Part shown: positions 24,666 to 34,286 of the stretch, piece by piece
How positions within the stretch are numbered: position 1 is the first letter of the stretch
Layout: every line of letters begins with the position of its first letter
NCBI RefSeq assembly: GCF_023630255.1
Contig: NZ_JALPRS010000003.1
Span: 62,001-126,000, forward strand
DNA length: 64,000 nt
Origin: Pontibacter deserti
GTDB lineage: Bacteria; Bacteroidota; Bacteroidia; Cytophagales; Hymenobacteraceae
Direction: 5' to 3'
Program-made: the position numbers and the translations under genes
The notes under the pieces: generated by a model
Told to the model about the DNA's origin: nothing
Database searches by the model: none
What the model saw: only the letters and a program-made list of their open reading frames with translations

Positions 24666-24935
24666 TTAAGCTTCTGCTACTACGTTAGGAATTACAGAAA
24701 CGTAAGAACGGTTCTTAACGCTTTTCTTAAATTCTACTTTGCCATCAATAAGTGCGAACAAAGTGTGGTCTTTACCCATACCCACGTTCTTACCTGGGTG
24801 GTGTGCAGTACCTCTTTGTCTTACAATGATGTTACCAGCGATAATGTCCTGGCCACCATAAATCTTAACACCAAGTCGTTTTGAGTGCGACTCACGACCG
24901 TTGTTAGAACTACCAGCTCCTTTTTTGTGTGCCAT
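24666..24935 (-). CDS. rpmA: 50S ribosomal protein L27, 89 aa
   Basis: ATG at 24935. Begins [16 protein letters not shown], the typical L27 start, followed by [23 protein letters not shown] and [17 protein letters not shown]. It sits near the peptidyl-transferase centre of the 50S subunit. Unlike the Firmicutes type it has no cleaved N-terminal extension. It follows rplU by 64 bases, the usual L21-L27 order. Confidence 0.98.
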   Translation of the reverse strand: MAHKKGAGSSNNGRESHSKRLGVKIYGGQDIIAGNIIVRQRGTAHHPGKNVGMGKDHTLFALIDGKVEFKKSVKNRSYVSVIPNVVAEA

Positions 24936-24999
24936 TTTGTTTTACTATTTAATCAGGCCTTAGCCCGAAATGGTTCTACGATAAATTTCCTCTTACTGC

Positions 25000-25308
25000 T
25001 TATCCAATGCTCTCGATCAGAACTTTAGTATAGTCAGAACGATAACCTCTCGACTTTCTATACCCTTTTCTTCTCTTCTTCTTGAAAACACGGATTTTCT
25101 CGCCTCTAACGTTGCCAAGGATTTTACCAACCACTTTAACACCGCTTACGAATGGAGCACCTAAGGTAATGGTTCCGTTATCATCTGTAAGAAGAACATT
25201 GGCGAACTCAACGGCGTCACCTTCATTGCCGGAAAGCTTGTTAGCGTAGATGAACTTACCGCTCTCTACTTTGGTCTGTTGACCTGCGATTTCTACAATT
25301 GCGTACAT
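25000..25308 (-). CDS. rplU: 50S ribosomal protein L21, 102 aa
   Basis: I take the ATG at 25308 (MYAIVEIAGQQ), the canonical L21 start; a TTG nine bases upstream is unnecessary. Family motifs: IAGQQTKV, VLLTDD and the basic C-terminal RVFKKKRRKGYRKSRGYR, which binds 23S rRNA. A strong promoter lies at 25340-25371. It is the first gene of the rplU-rpmA operon. Confidence 0.97.
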   Translation of the reverse strand: MYAIVEIAGQQTKVESGKFIYANKLSGNEGDAVEFANVLLTDDNGTITLGAPFVSGVKVVGKILGNVRGEKIRVFKKKRRKGYRKSRGYRSDYTKVLIESIG

Positions 25309-25339
25309 CAGCTTCAATGTATGTTTAAAATTTAGTCTG

Positions 25340-25371
25340 CAAAAGTACGGTGCTTAATTTTAATTTGCAAA
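25340..25371 (-). promoter_or_regulatory. Strong Bacteroidetes promoter of rplU
   Basis: Minus strand TTTG, exactly 20 bases, TACTTTTG. This is the best consensus match in the window and lies about 30 bases upstream of the L21 start. Confidence 0.72.
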
Positions 25372-25949
25372 CACTTATAACTTAAAATGTTCGCAGATTT
25401 CAACAGCACTTTCAGGCATTGTGGATAACCATGTTGATATACACGTGACATTTTTTTTGCACCTGTTAAAAACTGCCATAACAACAAACAAACTAGGTAG
25501 TTACAAGCAAAACAGGTTTTTCACCTTTTCCACAAAACAAATTTACAGGTGCGCAAAGCACATAGATTAAAACCAGAAACCTACACTTCTTTTTGTACTC
25601 TCGCTCTTCATATATGGCAAAACAGCATGTTTAAACACTATAAGCCGGCATTTCATTGCACTTAACAATTATTTAATATATAATTTACAATATATTAACT
25701 ATCTAATATGACATATACATCATGTGTATAACGGTGTTAATTTCAGCATAACAATCACACCTACAACCACTTAATTATTTGTGCATAAATTGAACAACTT
25801 TACCCCCTACTTTCAAGTTCAATTCTCTATATTTGAAGTCACGATACTACCAGGTACCTGCCGGGAACCCGTCAAAAACAAAAGTAAACATGGGGTGTTT
25901 TCTAAGCTGATTAGCTTACCCCTTCAACCAATAAAACATTTAGTAGCTT
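25372..25949. promoter_or_regulatory. AT-rich spacer upstream of nrdB with a DnaA-box cluster
   Basis: About 580 bases without a convincing gene. Three exact 9-mers of the TTATNCACA type lie in the same orientation: TGTGGATAA at 25420-25428, TGTGTATAA at 25723-25731 and TGTGCATAA at 25780-25788. One near match, TTTTCCACA, is at 25526-25534. A very AT-rich tract lies at about 25665-25715. The cluster may mark DnaA control of nrdB-nrdA, as known in E. coli, or an origin-like region; see findings. Confidence 0.55.
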
Positions 25950-26909
25950 ATGGAGCCAATATTACAAGAAAACCCAAACCGCTTTGTACTGTTTCCGATT
26001 CAGCATGATGAGGTATGGCAGATGTATAAAAAGGCTGAAGCCAGCTTTTGGACTGCAGAAGAGATCGACCTTAGCCAGGACCTGAAAGACTGGGAAAACC
26101 TGAACGATGGCGAGCGTCACTTTATCAGCCACGTGCTTGCATTCTTTGCCGCATCAGATGGCATCGTGAATGAGAACCTGGCGATAAACTTTATGCAGGA
26201 AGTACAGCTACCGGAAGCGCGTTGTTTCTATGGTTTCCAGATCATGATGGAGAATATTCACTCCGAAACATACTCGCTCCTGATCGACACTTATATAAAG
26301 AAGCAGTCTGAAAAGGATTATCTCTTCAATGCGCTGGAGACCGTGCCATGTGTAAAGAAAAAAGGCGAGTGGGCACTCAAGTGGATCAACAGCGAGAACT
26401 TTGTTGAAAGACTGGTTGCCTTTGCAGCTGTAGAGGGTATTTTCTTCTCCGGTTCTTTCTGCTCTATTTTCTGGTTGAAAAAGCGTGGCTTAATGCCAGG
26501 CCTGACCTTCTCTAATGAGCTTATCTCCAGAGACGAAGGTTTGCATTGCGATTTTGCCTGCCTGCTTTACTCTATGCTGCAGAACAAGCTTTCTGAAGAG
26601 CGAATCCATACTATTATCAGGGATGCAGTAAGTATAGAGCAGGAATTTGTGACAGATGCGCTGCCGGTTGACCTGATCGGTATGAATGCAAAACTGATGA
26701 GCCAGTACATTGAGTTTGTGGCTGACAGACTACTAGTAGCACTTGGCTACAGCAAGATCTACAATGCTGCTAACCCATTCGACTTTATGGAAATGATCTC
26801 GCTGCAGGGCAAGACCAACTTCTTCGAGAAACGTGTAGGCGAATACCAGAAAGCAGGTGTACTAGGCGACAAAGACAAAAATGTTTTTTCGCTGGACGAA
26901 GACTTTTAA
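25950..26909 (+). CDS. nrdB: Ribonucleoside-diphosphate reductase class Ia beta subunit, 319 aa
   Basis: ATG at 25950. Helical ferritin-like fold with metal ligands and radical site: E101 and H104 and radical Y108 in [13 protein letters not shown], then [11 protein letters not shown] with the second Glu/His pair. The C-terminus SLDEDF is the peptide that docks to NrdA. Length is normal. The protein holds the diiron-tyrosyl radical for deoxynucleotide synthesis. It precedes nrdA, with an unusually long 350-base gap. Confidence 0.96.
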   Translation: MEPILQENPNRFVLFPIQHDEVWQMYKKAEASFWTAEEIDLSQDLKDWENLNDGERHFISHVLAFFAASDGIVNENLAINFMQEVQLPEARCFYGFQIMMENIHSETYSLLIDTYIKKQSEKDYLFNALETVPCVKKKGEWALKWINSENFVERLVAFAAVEGIFFSGSFCSIFWLKKRGLMPGLTFSNELISRDEGLHCDFACLLYSMLQNKLSEERIHTIIRDAVSIEQEFVTDALPVDLIGMNAKLMSQYIEFVADRLLVALGYSKIYNAANPFDFMEMISLQGKTNFFEKRVGEYQKAGVLGDKDKNVFSLDEDF

Positions 26910-27259
26910 TAATATCAGAAACTAACTATATTTAAGTGGCAAAGGAAATCAAAACTCCGGAAGCCGCTTAAATACTCTTACATACCTTACCGGACAGTGG
27001 CTGAAGTATAAACTAAACTGCAAACCTGTACCGGTACCTAAGCTGGCCCTGGGCCATCAAAGGGGAATCTCATCCCCACTATATAGTAAAAGCATTTGGC
27101 TTTACCTATAATCTATTGTACTACAACGGCTTATACCACACCGCGTATTAGCTGGCAGTATCTTATACTTTAAAAATTCGGCTTACTGCTTTGGCAGAAG
27201 CTTCCTGAAATATATCTGTTAAGAACCCGGGCTTTTTAATCCCGCTAATTGTATACACT
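26910..27259. other. 350-base spacer between nrdB and nrdA
   Basis: No gene visible on either strand. It has GGGGA-ATCTC-ATCCCC near 27061 and a GCCGCTT/AAGTGGC pair near 26935-26970, but no family of structured RNA is recognised. Long for two genes normally cotranscribed; it may hold a separate promoter for nrdA. Confidence 0.4.
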
Positions 27260-29638
27260 ATGTTAGTTGTTAAAAGAGACGGTCGCCGCGAATCCGTTAA
27301 ATTCGACAAGATCACTGCACGCATCGAGAAGCTGTGCTATGGCTTACATGCTGATTATGTATCGCCGATTGAAGTTGCCAAGAAAGTAATTGATGGTATT
27401 TATGATGGCGTAACCACTGTTGAGCTGGACAACTTGGCTGCTGAAACAGCGGCATCGCTTACTACCAAGCACCCGGATTACGCGGTACTGGCAGCACGTA
27501 TTGCTATCTCTAACCTGCACAAGGTTACCAGCAAGTCGTTCTCCAACACCATGAAGCGCCTGTATACTTACACCGACCCTAAAACCGGAGAGAATGCATC
27601 GCTGCTGGCGAAAGATGTGTATGAGATCATCCGTAAGCACGCCGCTACACTTGACTCTACAATCATTTACGACCGCGACTATAACTACGACTACTTCGGC
27701 TATAAAACACTGGAACGCTCTTACCTACTGCGTTTAGATGGTAAGATTGTAGAGCGCCCGCAGCACATGCTGATGCGTGTGGCCGTTGGTATACACAAAG
27801 ATGACATTGAAGCTGCTATCGAGACATACAACCTGATGTCGGAGAAGTGGTTTACACATGCTACGCCTACCTTATTTAACGCCGGTACACCTAAGCCTCA
27901 GCTTTCTTCGTGCTTCCTGCTGGCCATGAAGGACGACAGCATACCAGGTATTTACGATACCCTGAAGCAGTGTGCGCAGATCTCACAAAGTGCCGGCGGT
28001 ATTGGTCTGAGCATTCATAACATCCGTGCAACAGGTTCTTACATAAAAGGTACAAACGGTACATCCAACGGTATCATCCCGATGCTGAAGGTGTTTAATG
28101 ATACGGCCCGCTACGTAGACCAGGGCGGTGGTAAGCGCAAAGGTGCTTTCGCTATTTACCTGGAGCCTTGGCATGCCGATATCTTTGATTTCCTGGAACT
28201 GAAGAAGAACCACGGTAAAGAAGAGAACCGTGCCAGAGATTTATTCTATGCCCTTTGGACACCAGACCTGTTTATGAAGCGTGTGGAAGAAAACGGTGAC
28301 TGGAGCCTGTTCTGCCCGAACGAAGCACCTGGCCTTGCCGAGTGTTGGGGTAAAGACTTTGAGCGCCTGTACGAGAAGTATGAGCGTGAAGGCCGTGCCC
28401 GCAAAACGGTAAAAGCACAGGACCTATGGTTCCATATACTGGAGTCGCAGATAGAAACCGGTACCCCATACATGCTGTATAAAGATGCCGCTAACAGCAA
28501 GAGTAACCAGCAGAACCTGGGAACTATAAAAAGCTCGAACCTGTGCACCGAAATTATGGAGTACACCGACGAGAACGAAGTAGCTGTTTGTAACCTTGCA
28601 TCGCTGGCCCTGCCGCGTTACGTGAAAGATAACGGCAACCATAAAGTATTCGACCACCAGAAGCTGTTTGATGTAACTTACCACGTTACGCTTAACCTGA
28701 ACAAGGTAATTGACATTAACTATTACCCGGTAGAGGAAGCACGCAACTCTAACATGCGCCACAGACCTATTGGTTTGGGTGTGCAGGGTTTAGCAGATAC
28801 ATTCATCGCGCTGCGTATGCCATTCGAGAGCGAAGAAGCGAAGCGCCTGAACGAAGATATCTTCGAGACGATCTACTTTGCATCCATGACGGCTTCTAAA
28901 GACCTGGCTAAGAAACAAGGTGCTTACGAAACATTTAAAGGCTCTCCGTTATCGAAAGGCCAGTTCCAGTTCGATATGTGGGGTGTAACGCCTAAGTCGG
29001 GTCGCTGGGACTGGGAAGAACTGCGCAAGGAAGTTATGGAGCACGGCGTACGTAACTCGCTGTTGTTAGCACCTATGCCTACAGCTTCTACAGCACAGAT
29101 TTTAGGTAACAACGAATCGTTTGAGCCTTATACTTCTAACATTTACCTGCGCCGCGTACTGAGTGGCGAGTTTATGGTGGTTAACAAGCACCTGCTGAAA
29201 GATCTGATTGCGCTTGGCCTGTGGAATGACAAAATGAAGCAGGATATTATTGCAGCTAACGGCTCGGTACAGGATATCCCGAACATCCCGCAGAACATTA
29301 AGGACTTGTATAAAACAGTGTGGGAGATCAGCCAGCGTACAGTAATTGATATGAGTGCCGACCGTGGTGCTTACATTTGCCAGAGCCAGTCGCTGAACCT
29401 GCACGTAATGAACGTGAACTTCGGTAAGCTGACTTCGATGCACTTCCATGCCTGGAAGCGTGGCCTGAAAACAGGTATGTATTACCTGCGCACCAAAGCC
29501 GCTGTTGATGCCATTAAGTTTACTGTAGAGAAACAAGCCGCCGAAACCCTATCGCCAGTTTACAACCAGGACCAGAACCGCAGCGACATGGCCTGCTCAC
29601 TTGATAACCCGGACGCTTGCGAAGCTTGCGGGTCGTAA
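27260..29638 (+). CDS. nrdA: Ribonucleoside-diphosphate reductase class Ia alpha subunit, 792 aa
   Basis: ATG at 27260. An N-terminal ATP-cone ([23 protein letters not shown]) gives dATP control. The catalytic barrel has the finger-loop motif [26 protein letters not shown] with the radical Cys and reducing Cys, and [26 protein letters not shown]. The C-terminal tail CEACGS provides the redox Cys pair used by thioredoxin. Length and domains are normal. It works with NrdB to make deoxynucleotides. A terminator hairpin lies at 29659-29691. Confidence 0.97.
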   Translation: MLVVKRDGRRESVKFDKITARIEKLCYGLHADYVSPIEVAKKVIDGIYDGVTTVELDNLAAETAASLTTKHPDYAVLAARIAISNLHKVTSKSFSNTMKRLYTYTDPKTGENASLLAKDVYEIIRKHAATLDSTIIYDRDYNYDYFGYKTLERSYLLRLDGKIVERPQHMLMRVAVGIHKDDIEAAIETYNLMSEKWFTHATPTLFNAGTPKPQLSSCFLLAMKDDSIPGIYDTLKQCAQISQSAGGIGLSIHNIRATGSYIKGTNGTSNGIIPMLKVFNDTARYVDQGGGKRKGAFAIYLEPWHADIFDFLELKKNHGKEENRARDLFYALWTPDLFMKRVEENGDWSLFCPNEAPGLAECWGKDFERLYEKYEREGRARKTVKAQDLWFHILESQIETGTPYMLYKDAANSKSNQQNLGTIKSSNLCTEIMEYTDENEVAVCNLASLALPRYVKDNGNHKVFDHQKLFDVTYHVTLNLNKVIDINYYPVEEARNSNMRHRPIGLGVQGLADTFIALRMPFESEEAKRLNEDIFETIYFASMTASKDLAKKQGAYETFKGSPLSKGQFQFDMWGVTPKSGRWDWEELRKEVMEHGVRNSLLLAPMPTASTAQILGNNESFEPYTSNIYLRRVLSGEFMVVNKHLLKDLIALGLWNDKMKQDIIAANGSVQDIPNIPQNIKDLYKTVWEISQRTVIDMSADRGAYICQSQSLNLHVMNVNFGKLTSMHFHAWKRGLKTGMYYLRTKAAVDAIKFTVEKQAAETLSPVYNQDQNRSDMACSLDNPDACEACGS

Positions 29639-29658
29639 AGTATAAAGTATTGATAATA

Positions 29659-29691
29659 GGAAAGGGAGGCTGAATAGCTTCCCTTTTTGTT
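29659..29691 (+). terminator. Terminator of nrdA
   Basis: AAAGGGAGGCT pairs with AGCTTCCCTTT (one wobble pair), followed by TTTTGTTTT. The T-run overlaps the start of the left REP repeat. Confidence 0.7.
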
Positions 29692-29737
29692 TTATAGTTC
29701 AGACGCTAGCAGGAGCTGCGCACGCTGCTAGGTCTTT
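29683..29737. repeat. Left REP/inverted repeat of the REP-associated transposase (55 bp)
   Basis: Exact inverted copy of 30367-30421. It contains a hairpin of the arms AGAC-(G)-CTAGCAG with an intervening CGTGCGCAGCTC. A close copy is at 4400-4435. Confidence 0.85.
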
Positions 29738-30351
29738 TAGATCTCGTCTTCTTCAATAAGTGGAGTTATACTTGCAAAGTCGGCTGCATTTTCTTTATGA
29801 AACTTCGTGTACCAATCTCTATCACCAAACCACTCCAAAACTTCTTCACGCTGCAGGGCTGTTTTACTTTTAGAAAGAATACTATGATAAGATGAGTAGG
29901 GCCAATCATTAAAATCATCTATGAGGTTGTGATGCTGCGGATTAAAGTGGATATAATAGATTAGCCGAGTGAAATAAGATTCAGAAGTTACTTCTTTCCT
30001 ACCAAACCGGTGCTGGAATAACTTCCCAATTCGCTCAAACCGGTTATTTATAGTTTTAGTATATGCATTAAGAAGATGTGCCAGTTGACGCTCAACACTT
30101 ATATGCTTTGTTGAATCTTCAGTTAAACATTGTGGTTTCAAATGATCTTCACTTTTAATTCTTATTAAAAAGTGCACATGGTTAGGCAACAAGCAATAGG
30201 CAAAGGTATCAGCGTACGGGGCTGTATACTTCCGATAGAGTTGAAGAAATAGATGGTAATTATCGGAATGCCTGAATAACGTTTCTTTATTATTGCCACG
30301 GGTATAAATATGGTAGTACTTGCCAGATTCTAACGCTGCTAACTTTTGCAT
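29737..30351 (-). CDS. REP-associated tyrosine transposase (RAYT, Y1 HUH nuclease), 204 aa
   Basis: ATG at 30351; the stop touches the left repeat. The family start GKYYHIYTRGNNKETLF is followed by the metal-binding HUH motif H58-V-H60 (LLPNHVHFLI), then the Tyr nucleophile in LNAYTKTINNRFERIGKLFQHRF (Y97) and IHFNPQHHNL. Length is typical. RAYTs cut single-stranded REP hairpins; this gene is framed by two identical 55-bp inverted REP-type repeats, and a third copy lies at 4400, a classic RAYT/REP arrangement. The gene appears intact. Confidence 0.93.
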   Translation of the reverse strand: MQKLAALESGKYYHIYTRGNNKETLFRHSDNYHLFLQLYRKYTAPYADTFAYCLLPNHVHFLIRIKSEDHLKPQCLTEDSTKHISVERQLAHLLNAYTKTINNRFERIGKLFQHRFGRKEVTSESYFTRLIYYIHFNPQHHNLIDDFNDWPYSSYHSILSKSKTALQREEVLEWFGDRDWYTKFHKENAADFASITPLIEEDEI

Positions 30352-30366
30352 AAAACCTTATACGGT

Positions 30367-30421
30367 AAAGACCTAGCAGCGTGCGCAGCTCCTGCTAGCG
30401 TCTGAACTATAAAACAAAAAG
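30367..30421. repeat. Right REP/inverted repeat of the REP-associated transposase (55 bp)
   Basis: Mirror copy of 29683-29737, identical over 55 bases. Its outer end runs into the terminator region of the OmpA-lipoprotein gene. Confidence 0.85.
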
Positions 30422-30455
30422 CACCTGAGATCTCTCCCAAGTGCCTTTTTCAAAT
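30414..30455 (-). terminator. Terminator of the OmpA-family gene
   Basis: AAAAAGCACCTGAGA faces TCTC...AGTGCCTTTTT, with a one-base bulge in the stem. Confidence 0.5.
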
Positions 30456-30473
30456 CTATACTTTATTAATTGC

Positions 30474-31121
30474 TTAGCTGTTACGCACGGCAATTTCTAC
30501 GCGGCGGTTTTGCTGGCGGCCTGCAGCTGTTTCGTTAGATTTTACTGGTTTTGCTTCTCCAACCGGGTGAACCGAAATACGAGAGGCATCTATTTTGCCA
30601 TTCTTCTGCAGCCAGTTCTTTACGGCTTCAGCACGGCGCTTCGCCAAGTCTTCGTTGTAACCGGCACTGCCTTTAGCATCGGTATAACCGTAAATACGGA
30701 TATCGCCATCTTTGCTGCGCTGTGCTATAGATGAACTGATCTTCTGCAGGTTAGCCTCAGCGCCTTTCTTTATCTCAGCTTTATCAGTATCAAATAAGAC
30801 ATTCTCGCCCAGTGAGTAAACGCTATACTTGTCGTTGCCACGAACTTCTACGTCGCCATCTTTAAACTCAGGCCAGTTTACAGCTGGCATGTCTACGTCC
30901 ATATCCAGGTCATTCCAGTCTGCGTCTCCGCTGGCATCCACATCTACTATGGTACCATCGGCTGCTGAGTCAGGTTCGTTTTCATTTTCGAAGGCAACCG
31001 CAGTATCAGCAGTTGCTTCTGTAGCTTCATCATGTGTAGCTTCGGTTTTCTTGTTCATGTCATCGCAGGCGCTCATAACGCTCACCAATAAGCATGTCAT
31101 GTAAAGTACTGTTTTTCTCAT
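30474..31121 (-). CDS. OmpA-family peptidoglycan-binding lipoprotein, 215 aa
   Basis: ATG at 31121. A lipoprotein signal ends SVMSAC (lipidated Cys about residue 19). An acidic linker rich in Asp, Glu and Ala (about 20-95) follows. The OmpA-C domain (about 105-213) has ENVLFDTDKAEIKKGAEANL, GYTDAKGSAGYNEDLAKRRAEAV and GRQQNRRVEI, the peptidoglycan-binding signature. It anchors the outer membrane to the cell wall. Gene is monocistronic. Confidence 0.9.
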   Translation of the reverse strand: MRKTVLYMTCLLVSVMSACDDMNKKTEATHDEATEATADTAVAFENENEPDSAADGTIVDVDASGDADWNDLDMDVDMPAVNWPEFKDGDVEVRGNDKYSVYSLGENVLFDTDKAEIKKGAEANLQKISSSIAQRSKDGDIRIYGYTDAKGSAGYNEDLAKRRAEAVKNWLQKNGKIDASRISVHPVGEAKPVKSNETAAGRQQNRRVEIAVRNS

Positions 31122-31277
31122 AGTTGTTTAGTTTATTTAATTGCCATTTTAGTATGGTGCTTAACTCATACGACAAAAAGAAGCTTCAGGTAAAGGACGA
31201 GCAATAGATTGCCTTTACATACCATTTGAAGGATGCATGCTTGTGAAGAAGTATAGAGGAGGTTACTGATAGTATAA

Positions 31278-31646
31278 TTAATCGCCTTCTGTGGCATCAA
31301 TGGGTTTACTTACCCAGGCAAGAGCATCTGCCTCATTGTCGAAATCTTTAACAATCATGTTACCTAAATCTTCAGCCCGCTCTAGCAATTGCTCTACCGC
31401 CATTTTGTTAAATACATCAAAAGAAACAATTGTAGCATTGCGCCTTATCGTACTGGCAGCCAGCCTGGGGAAGACATAAGAGGCAAACCAGTCCTGATCC
31501 GCTTTCCGGATAGCTCGCAAGTTACGGTTATCACCAATCCATCGTAAAGGTTTATACTCTTCAATTACAAGCAGGCAAGCTTCTACTACCTCTCGGAACT
31601 CGTTACCACTGATAAAGCCTTTAGCGGCAGCTATACCTAATTGCAA
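31278..31646 (-). CDS. STAS/SpoIIAA-like protein, 122 aa, with doubtful start (paralogue 2 of 3)
   Basis: Coding sequence is clear and close to the neighbour at 31870: ITYDDKLQLG, W...NRNLRAIRKADQDWF, FNKMAVEQLLERAEDLG, DFDNEADALAWV. The only usable start in frame is a TTG at 31646, which removes about 28 residues that the paralogue has. The lost part is still readable upstream as LWYNDTDLF...VVITYDDK but is preceded by a stop (TAA) with no ATG, GTG or TTG. Either a rare start codon such as ATA is used or the start has decayed. Confidence 0.55.
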   Translation of the reverse strand: MQLGIAAAKGFISGNEFREVVEACLLVIEEYKPLRWIGDNRNLRAIRKADQDWFASYVFPRLAASTIRRNATIVSFDVFNKMAVEQLLERAEDLGNMIVKDFDNEADALAWVSKPIDATEGD

Positions 31647-31869
31647 CTTGTCATCATAGGTTATAACTACAGCGTTATTTTGAAACAGGTCTGTATCATT
31701 GTACCATAGTATGTAAGCTTACAGTGTAGCTAAAGCAGGATGCAATCTGAGATTATACAAGGCTTTACGGGTAAACAAAAAGTGCAGTTAATTATTTAGG
31801 CGCAATAAATGCAAAGGCCACCCAAGTATAAAACCAGGTGGCCTAACTATAGCATGATTTGTATATTCT

Positions 31870-32307
31870 TTAAACTAAATTACTATCAGCAGGTTTTGAA
31901 TCTTCAAAAGGTTGTTTCAGCCATTCCATCGCATCTTCCAGCCTATCGAAATCGCGGAATGCAATACTACCAAGCCCACCGCTTCGCTGGTACATGCTTT
32001 CTATTGCCATTTTATTGAACAGGTCTTCAGACACCAGATTGGCTATGCGGCGGACCGGGCTCTGCATTAGTTTAGGCACAAACTCATCTATTGTCCATTG
32101 CTGGTCCTGCTGCCGTATGGCTTTCATTTTTCTGCGGTCGGCAAGCCAGCGGGTTATATTGTGTTTATTTACAAAGTCAAGGCTATCCAGGCCCGCTTTG
32201 CGCAACTCTTCGCTTCTAAGGAAGCCTTTCCATTCTCCTACGCCAAGCTGAAGCTCTTCGTCGTAACTTACCCGCATGGCATCAGTTTCATAGTATAATT
32301 TAAGCAT
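31870..32307 (-). CDS. STAS/SpoIIAA-like protein, 145 aa (paralogue 3 of 3)
   Basis: I take the ATG at 32307 (MLKLYYETDAMRVSYDEELQLG). An upstream ATG adds a Cys/Phe-rich stretch that looks like spacer. The body has TRWLADRRKMKAIRQQDQQW, EDLFNKMAIESMYQRSGGLG and FRDFDRLEDAMEWL, matching the paralogues at 17.2 and 31.3 kb. Probably a cytoplasmic signal or anti-anti-sigma-like adaptor; role unknown. Adjacent to paralogue 2, which suggests local duplication. Confidence 0.65.
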   Translation of the reverse strand: MLKLYYETDAMRVSYDEELQLGVGEWKGFLRSEELRKAGLDSLDFVNKHNITRWLADRRKMKAIRQQDQQWTIDEFVPKLMQSPVRRIANLVSEDLFNKMAIESMYQRSGGLGSIAFRDFDRLEDAMEWLKQPFEDSKPADSNLV

Positions 32308-32500
32308 AGAACATCTTTTAATTATGCTGAGCCAAAACAGCACCGGGAAGAACACAAACTCCCAATACAATTTTTCTATTTTAAACGAAAAACAGCCCGC
32401 GTAAAAACAGCAAAGTATAAAATTCAACCTACGTAAGCTGCCTTTTTATACTTCAAAAAAATGCTGAAATCTGTATTGCTCCTGAAAAATGTAAAACAAA

Positions 32501-32527
32501 AAACCCGGACTAATATAATCCGGGCTT
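32501..32527 (-). terminator. Terminator of the T9SS protein gene
   Basis: CCCGGA pairs with TCCGGG around CTAATATAA, flanked by A-runs and T-runs, 40 bases after the stop. Confidence 0.65.
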
Positions 32528-32567
32528 TCCATATAAGAATAGATTAGTTTCTAATGTATAACTACAA

Positions 32568-34286
32568 CTACTGCTTCAGGAAGCGATATGTCTCACGCGC
32601 CTCACCATTACTTACGTTTACAAAGTACATTCCGGATTTCAGGTTTTGTACCGGCACCACCAGCTCATTACCTGTTACCTGCGTAAAATGGGTTATAGTT
32701 TTACCCGCTGCATCCAGAATCTGAACAGCAGTTTTGGCATCTACCTGAGCCAGTGCAATTGTTACTTTCTCTACAGCCATAGTTGGGAATACCTGGGCTA
32801 ATGGTACATCTGTTTTTGCGGCCGTAAAGCTAACTTCTACCATTTTAGAGAATGAAACTTTGCCATCAAAATCAACCTGACGAAGGCGGTAGTAGTTAAT
32901 GCCTGTTGCCGGTCTGTTATCAGAGAATGAGTAGGATAACTTTCTGCTGCTCGTGCCATTGCCGGCTACTTCCCCAATTTTGCTGAAGCGCTTTCCGTCC
33001 AGACTGCGCTCTATTTCAAATTTCTCGTTATCTTTTTCGGAAGCAGTGCTCCAGCTAAGTATAGCTGCGTTGTTTTGCTTGGCAGCTTTAAAATAAGCCA
33101 GTTCAACCGGAAGCGGCGCAATCTGTTGTTCTTTTTTCCAGGTCAGGTTATGTATAGCAATGCCCTGACGACCATTACCATTACGGATTGCTGAGCTGTT
33201 ATGGTATTGTATAACTACTCTGGTAACAGCCTGTGCAAAAGTAATTGTTACATCTCCCTCGTTAGATGCATTATCGCTGGCAATAACCCCAGAAAGTGCA
33301 GCCGAGGCAAATTTGTTGTAAGAAGTAGTTTTTACTTTATTCTTTACAAGCGGCACCTGTGTACCATTGTTGTAGCCTGTAACGGTTATCTTATCTATAA
33401 ACTGATCTGCTGCAATATCTATATCAAAAATAGTGAATGTCAGGTCTTCTACAGGTTTGTTTAAGTCTAGCTGCACTACTGACCCTGCCGTAGCAGATGC
33501 TCCTGTTTGCACCAGTGTAAGCGATTTTGTATTCGCTTTATAGGTTTTATCGTCAACTTTGGCAACCTCGTATGTAACGCCAGTGCTTAAAGCTGAAGAC
33601 CAGCGCATTGTTACGCCATCTACAGTATAAGGAGTGGTAGAATTAGTACCTGATACAGCAAAAGGATTCTCATCTGCAGGGCGGTTTGTCCAGTCGAAAG
33701 TAGAGATTCCTGTTTCTGGCGTAGCTGTTATAGTTACATCATCGATAGCGTAGTAAGCAGCCTCGCTATTCGTATTGGAGTTGGAGATAGTTATTTTCCA
33801 GTAGATCCTAACTTCCGGCAAACCCATAGCAGCTGCAGGCAGTGCTATAGGAGCACCACTGTTAACTTTGTTCCAGCTGCCATTTATATTGTTTGTAGAA
33901 GTATAAAATGTAGTACGGGTAGCACCACCATTCACACTATACTGTAATTCTACAGGAGCATTTAACGGGAAGTTATTTTTGAAAGGATTCCTGAACTGGT
34001 TCCAGGTAATAGTTGCATTGCTATAGCTTAAAGTAGAAACTCTGATAGATAAGCTTTTAGCACCTGATGCCGAATTTACAGTTTTGACATAATTACCTTT
34101 CGAAGATTGGGCTACTGTACTCTGAACAGCACTGGCAATTTCCCAGGTACTAGCTGGTTCTACATAAATTCCGGCTACTGTTCCCGTACTTGTTTCATTA
34201 AAGTTCTCGTGATGAAGTAATACCTGGGCAGAAGCTCCGAAACTAAACACTAAAAAAGTAATAAGGGCAATGTAAATGTGTTTCAT
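32568..34286 (-). CDS. Secreted T9SS-sorted protein with jelly-roll-like domains, 572 aa
   Basis: ATG at 34286. Signal peptide residues 1-20 (LITFLVFSFGASAQ). An N-terminal beta-rich region (about 25-200) has LHHENFNE, TITWNQFRNPF and AAYYAIDDVTI, resembling choice-of-anchor or jelly-roll domains seen in cell-surface proteins. A second beta region (about 200-390) follows. Next is a short segment typical of Bacteroidetes T9SS proteins (LPVELAYFKAAKQNNAAILSWSTASEKDNEKFEIERS...YRLRQVDFDGKVSFS). A C-terminal T9SS type A domain ends RETYRFLKQ. Ligand or enzymatic activity unknown. Confidence 0.82.
   Translation of the reverse strand: MKHIYIALITFLVFSFGASAQVLLHHENFNETSTGTVAGIYVEPASTWEIASAVQSTVAQSSKGNYVKTVNSASGAKSLSIRVSTLSYSNATITWNQFRNPFKNNFPLNAPVELQYSVNGGATRTTFYTSTNNINGSWNKVNSGAPIALPAAAMGLPEVRIYWKITISNSNTNSEAAYYAIDDVTITATPETGISTFDWTNRPADENPFAVSGTNSTTPYTVDGVTMRWSSALSTGVTYEVAKVDDKTYKANTKSLTLVQTGASATAGSVVQLDLNKPVEDLTFTIFDIDIAADQFIDKITVTGYNNGTQVPLVKNKVKTTSYNKFASAALSGVIASDNASNEGDVTITFAQAVTRVVIQYHNSSAIRNGNGRQGIAIHNLTWKKEQQIAPLPVELAYFKAAKQNNAAILSWSTASEKDNEKFEIERSLDGKRFSKIGEVAGNGTSSRKLSYSFSDNRPATGINYYRLRQVDFDGKVSFSKMVEVSFTAAKTDVPLAQVFPTMAVEKVTIALAQVDAKTAVQILDAAGKTITHFTQVTGNELVVPVQNLKSGMYFVNVSNGEARETYRFLKQ

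Noticed and set aside
32308..32427. Longer N-terminus of the STAS-like protein at 31870
   Set aside because: A Cys/Phe-rich stretch that looks like spacer; the ATG at 32307 matches the start of the paralogue.
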